From positions 1 through 9,443 of the forward strand of contig JACQIE010000034.1 in NCBI GenBank assembly GCA_016198645.1: a stretch of 9,443 bases of DNA, read 5' to 3'. Source of the DNA: Candidatus Aenigmatarchaeota archaeon. GTDB lineage: Archaea; Aenigmatarchaeota; Aenigmatarchaeia; GW2011-AR5. The position numbers were made by a program, and so were the translations under genes. The notes beneath the pieces were generated by a model. That model worked only from the letters and a program-made list of their open reading frames with translations, was not told the origin of the DNA and did not search any database. Numbering within the stretch: the stretch's first letter is position 1; every line of letters begins with the position of its first letter. Shown here piece after piece: positions 5,455 through 9,443 of this stretch.

Positions 5455-7263
5455 TCAATCTCCGAGCGCTCCGCGGCCTGCCGGTATTTTACCGTCTATA
5501 CTCCCTGACGCAAGATGCTGCTCCGCCTTGGGCAGGAGCGCTTTCAGCTTCTCCAGCGCGCGCTTTGAGAGCCTTTTGGCATCTGTGTCGCCCGGCACTA
5601 TTTCCACGTATTTTACCGTTTTTCTTGCCGCGGTTTCCAGCGGCACGACTGAGACCCTGCCGTTGATTATCGTGCACGCCAGCGCAAGCTTCGTGGAATT
5701 CGCGTAGTTTTTCTTTCCTTCAATCATGAACGAGCCTTTCGTTATGTGCTCGCCGGACGGCGGGCTTTTTGTCACCTGCTCCGGCGTTATCCAGTAAACG
5801 TTCACCGAGCCCAGCCCCATTGCCCACGCCTTTGAATAGCACGCAGTGAACTGCGCCGCTTCCTTTATCGACTGCTCCGTAACAGAAGGCGCGTCGCCCG
5901 GCTTTATCACTACAAAAGGCGAGCCGTGTATTTCCGCGTGCAGGACGACGTCCCTCGTTTCCGTATGTTTCTTTATCAACGACTCGTTGCTCTCGGCATC
6001 TTTGCCGCCGACGCACAGAAAGCCGTCCGACGTGAAGAAGTGCCTGTATTTGTGGTACCACTCCTTTTTCTCTTCCTTCACGCGCTGCTTCGCGCTTATC
6101 GCGTCCAGCTTTTCAAGCACGTTGCCCATCTCTTTCGCCGTGTTTCTGGATTTCGCCGCGTAGAATTTAGCCCGCTCGTACATGTTGCCTATATTCTTTT
6201 CCATGCTCTTGGCAAGTGAAAGCTCTATTCCTTCCGACTCCATGCGCACGGTTATCGTCCCTTTTTTTTCGTCAATCGAAACCACGCCACTGAGCAGCGC
6301 CGTGGCGTCCCGCAGCTTTTTCGCGCTCCTTAGCGCCGTGGCGTCCTTCAGCAGCGCGTCCGCCTCGGAAAAATTACGCTTGAGTATCTCGGCCCTTCTT
6401 TTCTGTTCTGCGCCCTGCGCCACGAACTCGTCCATTCTTTTCCTCTGCTGCTCGAGTATCCGTTTCTGCGCCTCTTTCTTTTCTTCGTACGGGTCCTGTT
6501 TTTTTTCAAAAGAGTACAGTCTTGCAAGCGCTTCCGAGAACGTGCCTGCGGGAACGGTTTCGCGGCTGCCGTACATCTTCATCCCGAAAGGTATCGCATC
6601 CTCGTATCCGCTACTGCCTTTCACAAGAAAGGCTTCCGTCTTGCGCGTAAAAAACGATTCCACGACGCCTGCCAGTCTTCTCGTTCCGTCGCTGTCAAGA
6701 GACCCTTCCTTCACTCCTGCTTCATGCATAGCCTCGCGCGCATATTTGCCCAGCCCGTTGACGACCAGCGTTTTTTCAACGCCGCCCTGCGCTTCCCGTT
6801 CCAATGTAGCCGGATCGCGTATGTCCCTGCTTTCGGGAAACGAATATTTCTTCCTGGGTATTATCACGCGGTCCTTCCACTTCTGGAATTCCGCCGGCAT
6901 TATCGTGACCCAGTCCTTGTCGGTGAGGATGAAGTTCCCCTTGTGAAAAAGCTCGATCACCAGCCGCGCATCTTCCGTTTCTATAACCACTATGCGGTCC
7001 GTGCCGTGCTGATAAACAGACTTTATGATTTTGTTCTTAAGATGCTTTCGCAAAATCATGGCGAAGTTCGTAGGGCCTCCAAAATCCTTTCGTTCCTTTG
7101 CGAGAAAGCATGCGCCCGGAAAAGCGCGTATATCCATCCCGCCCGCGTTCAGCGCCAGCTCTTTGTCCGCGTAATATATTTTTCCTATGTGCGCGCCTTC
7201 CACGCTTCTGAGTTCGCGCACGGCGTGCGCTATCTCAAAGCTTGTCATCGCTTTGTCTGTCAT
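5455..7263 (-). CDS. NEMF/Rqc2/RqcH-family ribosome quality-control protein (NFACT)
   Basis: Homolog of eukaryotic NEMF/Rqc2 and bacterial RqcH, which bind stalled 60S/50S subunits carrying peptidyl-tRNA and add C-terminal tails to the stuck nascent chain. The 602-aa product shows an NFACT-N domain (about 6-130) with the TDRIV block containing D89-R90, equivalent to the DR pair needed by Rqc2/RqcH; a helix-hairpin-helix-like region (about 160-200, VVNGLGKYARE); charged coiled coils (about 255-310 and 350-405); and NFACT-R (about 405-545) with FLCVGGKDAESNE, HAEIHGSPFVVIK and GSFMIEGKKNY. Residue 10, in the place of the first conserved Asp of yeast Rqc2, is Glu here. There is no eukaryotic NFACT-C domain, as expected for archaea. 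An alternative start is ATG 7248 (MTSFEIAHAVREL). It overlaps the end of scpB, so it is probably the last gene of the smc operon. Confidence 0.93.
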   Translation of the reverse strand: MTDKAMTSFEIAHAVRELRSVEGAHIGKIYYADKELALNAGGMDIRAFPGACFLAKERKDFGGPTNFAMILRKHLKNKIIKSVYQHGTDRIVVIETEDARLVIELFHKGNFILTDKDWVTIMPAEFQKWKDRVIIPRKKYSFPESRDIRDPATLEREAQGGVEKTLVVNGLGKYAREAMHEAGVKEGSLDSDGTRRLAGVVESFFTRKTEAFLVKGSSGYEDAIPFGMKMYGSRETVPAGTFSEALARLYSFEKKQDPYEEKKEAQKRILEQQRKRMDEFVAQGAEQKRRAEILKRNFSEADALLKDATALRSAKKLRDATALLSGVVSIDEKKGTITVRMESEGIELSLAKSMEKNIGNMYERAKFYAAKSRNTAKEMGNVLEKLDAISAKQRVKEEKKEWYHKYRHFFTSDGFLCVGGKDAESNESLIKKHTETRDVVLHAEIHGSPFVVIKPGDAPSVTEQSIKEAAQFTACYSKAWAMGLGSVNVYWITPEQVTKSPPSGEHITKGSFMIEGKKNYANSTKLALACTIINGRVSVVPLETAARKTVKYVEIVPGDTDAKRLSKRALEKLKALLPKAEQHLASGSIDGKIPAGRGALGD

Positions 7264-7738
7264 TTTTGTTGCCCATTTTTTTTATTTCGTCGGCCTTCGC
7301 GCCGAAATACTCCTCGAAGTGTTTCGTAGTCGAAAGCACTTTCGTTCTTGAACGCTTGTCGGCTTTCACGAAGCCGCGCACCGCGAGCTCTTTCACGTAT
7401 TCGTATGTCCTGTTCCCGACTATCTTCACTATGTCCGCCTGTCCTATGGGCTGGTGGTAAGCAATTATGGACAGCACCCGCAGCACGCCGCGAGACAAGT
7501 CCGCGTGCGGCGTGAGATGTGAAACATGTCCGGCATATTCGTGCTTCACGATGAGCTTGTATCCGCCTGCCTCGAACAACCTCAAGCCGGATTCCTCTGT
7601 GTTATATTTGTTCTTCAGGCTCTCCAGTATTCTTTCGAGCTCTTCGCGCCTCGCGCCACTTGCCTTTTCCAGCTCTTCGAAGCTTATCGGGTCTATCGCC
7701 GTAAAAAGCATCGCCTCCACGAGCGCCGTTTTGTTCAT
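7235..7738 (-). CDS. scpB: Segregation and condensation protein B, kleisin-associated winged-helix protein
   Basis: ScpB dimers bind the ScpA kleisin and complete the SMC-ScpAB condensin that organises and segregates the chromosome. The 167-aa product from ATG 7738 has the two winged-helix domains of the family. The first opens with KTALVEAMLFTAIDPISFEELEKASG and includes the GLRLFEAGGYKLIVKHEY wing. The second contains LRVLSIIAYHQPIGQADIVKIVG and NRTYEYVKELAVRGFVK. A short charged tail ends the protein. The ATG at 7738 overlaps the scpA stop as ATGA (7735-7738), which decides the start over an in-frame ATG at 7786 inside scpA that would add 16 unrelated residues. Its 3' end overlaps the NEMF start by 14-29 bp depending on which NEMF ATG is used. 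Confidence 0.92.
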   Translation of the reverse strand: MNKTALVEAMLFTAIDPISFEELEKASGARREELERILESLKNKYNTEESGLRLFEAGGYKLIVKHEYAGHVSHLTPHADLSRGVLRVLSIIAYHQPIGQADIVKIVGNRTYEYVKELAVRGFVKADKRSRTKVLSTTKHFEEYFGAKADEIKKMGNKNDRQSDDKL

Positions 7739-8397
7739 TCCATCAGCCTTATCTTTATATCCGCGAACATCTCTTCCTGTTCGCAATAAATTTTCCCGCG
7801 TGACATCAGGTAGAGCATCGCCATGAACGCCTCCACTATGCCCTTCCTTGTCCAGTCCGGGACTATTTCCCTGAAAGACATGACGTTGCCCCTTCCCACT
7901 ATCCTGTTGTATATGCGCGTTATCCGTGCCTCTATGTCCTCCTCCGGCTCTATGAATTTCTCAACGCGCTCGTGCAGCCGAATCTTCCGTTCTTCCTTGC
8001 GTTCGCGGAACTCCACCGCCTTGCTAAGCGCGTTCACGAGCTCCGCCAGTGTCACGCGCCGCGTCGGCTTCCTCATCATGGGCGGCGTCAGCTGCGGCAC
8101 GTTGCTTATGTCCAGAGGCGGAATTGTTTCCCCTGTTATTCCCTTTTCCTCTACTTCTTCTGCAAGCATTGTTTCGCACTTCATGCGCAGCAGTATCGCC
8201 GCAACGAGAATGAATCTGCCGGGAACGCGGAAGTCGAACTGCCGCATTTTTTCAAGGTATTTCATGAATCCGTCCGCCAGCCGCGATATGTCTATATCCA
8301 GAGGGTCGAGCCCTTCGTCCACCGTTATGGCTGCGAGCACGTCTTGCAGGTCGTGCCCGCCTATGATTGTCATTATCAGCTTCGCATCGTCTATCAT
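7735..8397 (-). CDS. scpA: Segregation and condensation protein A, SMC kleisin subunit
   Basis: The kleisin that bridges the two ATPase heads of the SMC dimer and recruits ScpB. The 220-aa product shows the family core LDPLDIDISRLADGFMKYLEK (near 30-50) and RVPGRFILVAAILLRMK (near 57-73), a middle linker rich in Pro and charged residues, and a C-terminal winged-helix domain ending in FMAMLYLMSRGKIYCEQEEMFADIKI, which contacts the SMC head. The length is usual for archaeal and bacterial ScpA. The ATG at 8397 overlaps the smc stop as ATGA (8394-8397), implying translational coupling; GGTGGAAGC directly upstream gives a weak Shine-Dalgarno-like match. Lies between smc and scpB. Confidence 0.94.
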   Translation of the reverse strand: MIDDAKLIMTIIGGHDLQDVLAAITVDEGLDPLDIDISRLADGFMKYLEKMRQFDFRVPGRFILVAAILLRMKCETMLAEEVEEKGITGETIPPLDISNVPQLTPPMMRKPTRRVTLAELVNALSKAVEFRERKEERKIRLHERVEKFIEPEEDIEARITRIYNRIVGRGNVMSFREIVPDWTRKGIVEAFMAMLYLMSRGKIYCEQEEMFADIKIRLME

Positions 8398-9443
8398 GCT
8401 TCCACCGGTAGCTTCACGCTGAATACCTTTGATACGCCTTCTTCCATGCTCACGCCAAAGACTTTGTCCGCTTCCTGTATCGTAAAGTCATTGTGTGATA
8501 TCATTATGAACTGCTTTTCCTTCGAGTATTTTTTCACCAGCTCGACAATCTTCTTCGTATTCGCCTTGTCCAGGGCGGCATCCACCTCGTCCAGCACATA
8601 GAAAGGCGAGCCGTAATGCTCCATTATACCGAACAGGAACGAAAGCGAGGTTAACGTTTTTTCGCCGCCGGACATGGAATCCAGATTCAGCACTTTCTTG
8701 TTTTCCGGCGACGCCTCTATGAGAAGCCCGGAGTCGATGTTGTTTTCCTCCTCAAGCCGCAGTTGCCCGAAGCCTCCTGTCAGGTCGCGGTATATCCGGG
8801 AATAATTTTTCGCTATCTCCGTGAACGTCTCCATGAACTTGTCGTGCCTTCTCTTTTCCACTTCCTCCACGACGCGCAGCACGGAAGCTTTCTCCTCCGT
8901 CAGCTTGTCAAGTTTCGCCTTTATCTCGTTGAACTCGACCGCCACAACGTTATAGTCCTCTATGGCTTTCATGTTCACAGGGCCCAGCTTGTTTATCTCT
9001 ATCATCGCGCGGCGTATCTTCTCCTGCAGCTCTTCCTCCGCCAGCTCGTAGAAGTCCTTTATCTGCTTGAATTCCTGCATGTCCAGTTTCAGCTGGTCCA
9101 GCGTTGCCTCAAGCCGCGCCTTCTCTATTTTTAAGTTGCCCAGTTTCGCCTGCGCAATGCTCCGCTCGTTGAATATCGATACCCGCGCCGCCTTCATCTC
9201 ACCCAGCTTCTGCTCCAGCGACGCTTTCCTGTCCCGGAGGCTCTTCACCTCGTCGCTCTCGCTCGCCATCTCGCCCTGCAGTTTTTTCAGCTCTTCCGCC
9301 ATCAAGCGCATCTCTTCCTCCAGCCCCTCGTTTTCTTCTTCAAGCTGCCGTATCTTGTCGCTGTAATCAGCCCGCTGCTTCTTCGCATAGAACCCGCCTA
9401 TCATCGCGCCGGACGTCTCCACTAAGTCGCCGTCCAGCGTCAC
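8394..9443 (-). CDS. smc: SMC chromosome condensin ATPase, C-terminal part (5' end outside window)
   Basis: ATPase of the SMC-ScpAB condensin. The right edge of the window cuts the gene at the end of the hinge, and the first residues, VTLDGDLVETSGAMIGG, are internal sequence rather than a start (GTG reads as Val). The visible 349 residues continue with the C-terminal coiled-coil arm (about 25-150, charged heptads), the conserved LGPVN block (153-157), and the C-terminal ATPase lobe. That lobe has the signature MSGGEK (257-262), Walker B with D-loop YVLDEVDAALD (282-292) and the switch histidine in ISHND (315-319), ending EEGVSKVFSVKL. All head motifs are intact. The hinge-to-LGPVN distance is about 150 residues, whereas I recall over 300 in Bacillus and Pyrococcus SMC, so the arm looks unusually short. 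First of the four co-oriented genes smc-scpA-scpB-NEMF. Confidence 0.94.
   Translation of the reverse strand: MTLDGDLVETSGAMIGGFYAKKQRADYSDKIRQLEEENEGLEEEMRLMAEELKKLQGEMASESDEVKSLRDRKASLEQKLGEMKAARVSIFNERSIAQAKLGNLKIEKARLEATLDQLKLDMQEFKQIKDFYELAEEELQEKIRRAMIEINKLGPVNMKAIEDYNVVAVEFNEIKAKLDKLTEEKASVLRVVEEVEKRRHDKFMETFTEIAKNYSRIYRDLTGGFGQLRLEEENNIDSGLLIEASPENKKVLNLDSMSGGEKTLTSLSFLFGIMEHYGSPFYVLDEVDAALDKANTKKIVELVKKYSKEKQFIMISHNDFTIQEADKVFGVSMEEGVSKVFSVKLPVEA

Noticed and set aside
5455..5470. Search for a T-tract or hairpin terminator directly after the NEMF stop.
   Set aside because: No T run follows on the minus strand, and the nearby inverted repeat pairs better on the other strand.
6182..6946. 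A 254-codon plus-strand open frame opposite the NEMF gene.
   Set aside because: It is antisense to a clear NEMF coding region and its Ser/Pro-rich translation is the mirror of that gene's codon use, with no recognisable domain.

Overview
The window reads as a gene-dense stretch of an archaeal chromosome. Pointers to Archaea are an XPD/Rad3-type iron-sulfur helicase, an archaeal-style NEMF/Rqc2 protein, an archaeal-type thymidylate kinase, frequent ATA isoleucine codons, no clear Shine-Dalgarno sites before the singly transcribed genes, and TATA-like boxes at a fixed distance from start codons. The small gaps and leaderless layout would suit a compact genome such as a DPANN/Micrarchaeota-type lineage, but that placement is a guess. 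Hand counts on sampled lines give GC in the mid-50s percent, with the NUDIX gene near 46%.

Region 1 (1-3858, plus strand): the C-terminal two thirds of a heavy-metal P1B-type ATPase cut by the left edge, then a free-standing PheRS B3/4-domain protein, then an XPD/Rad3 helicase. The last two each have their own TATA-like box. Region 2 (3865-4979): a MutT/NUDT15-like NUDIX hydrolase (minus) and a thymidylate kinase (plus) diverge from one shared TATA-like element. The two are plausibly linked by nucleotide-pool chemistry. The kinase has isoleucine where the P-loop lysine belongs. Region 3 (4969-5454): a 100-residue protein of unknown function (minus), its promoter, and about 180 bp without a supported gene that contains an imperfect hairpin.

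Region 4 (5455-9443, minus strand): an operon read right to left as smc (C-terminal part, cut by the right edge), scpA, scpB and a NEMF/Rqc2 homolog. Junctions are ATGA overlaps or short overlaps, so the condensin subunits and the ribosome-associated quality-control factor are probably co-transcribed and translationally coupled. The SMC C-terminal arm looks much shorter than usual.

The observations most worth a second look are: the uniform promoter-to-start spacing of 27-28 nt in five genes, implying leaderless mRNAs and fixing several start codons; the single TATA element serving two divergent genes; the lysine-less P-loop in thymidylate kinase; and the short SMC arm. I see no CRISPR array, IS element, rRNA, tRNA or clear novel defence system.
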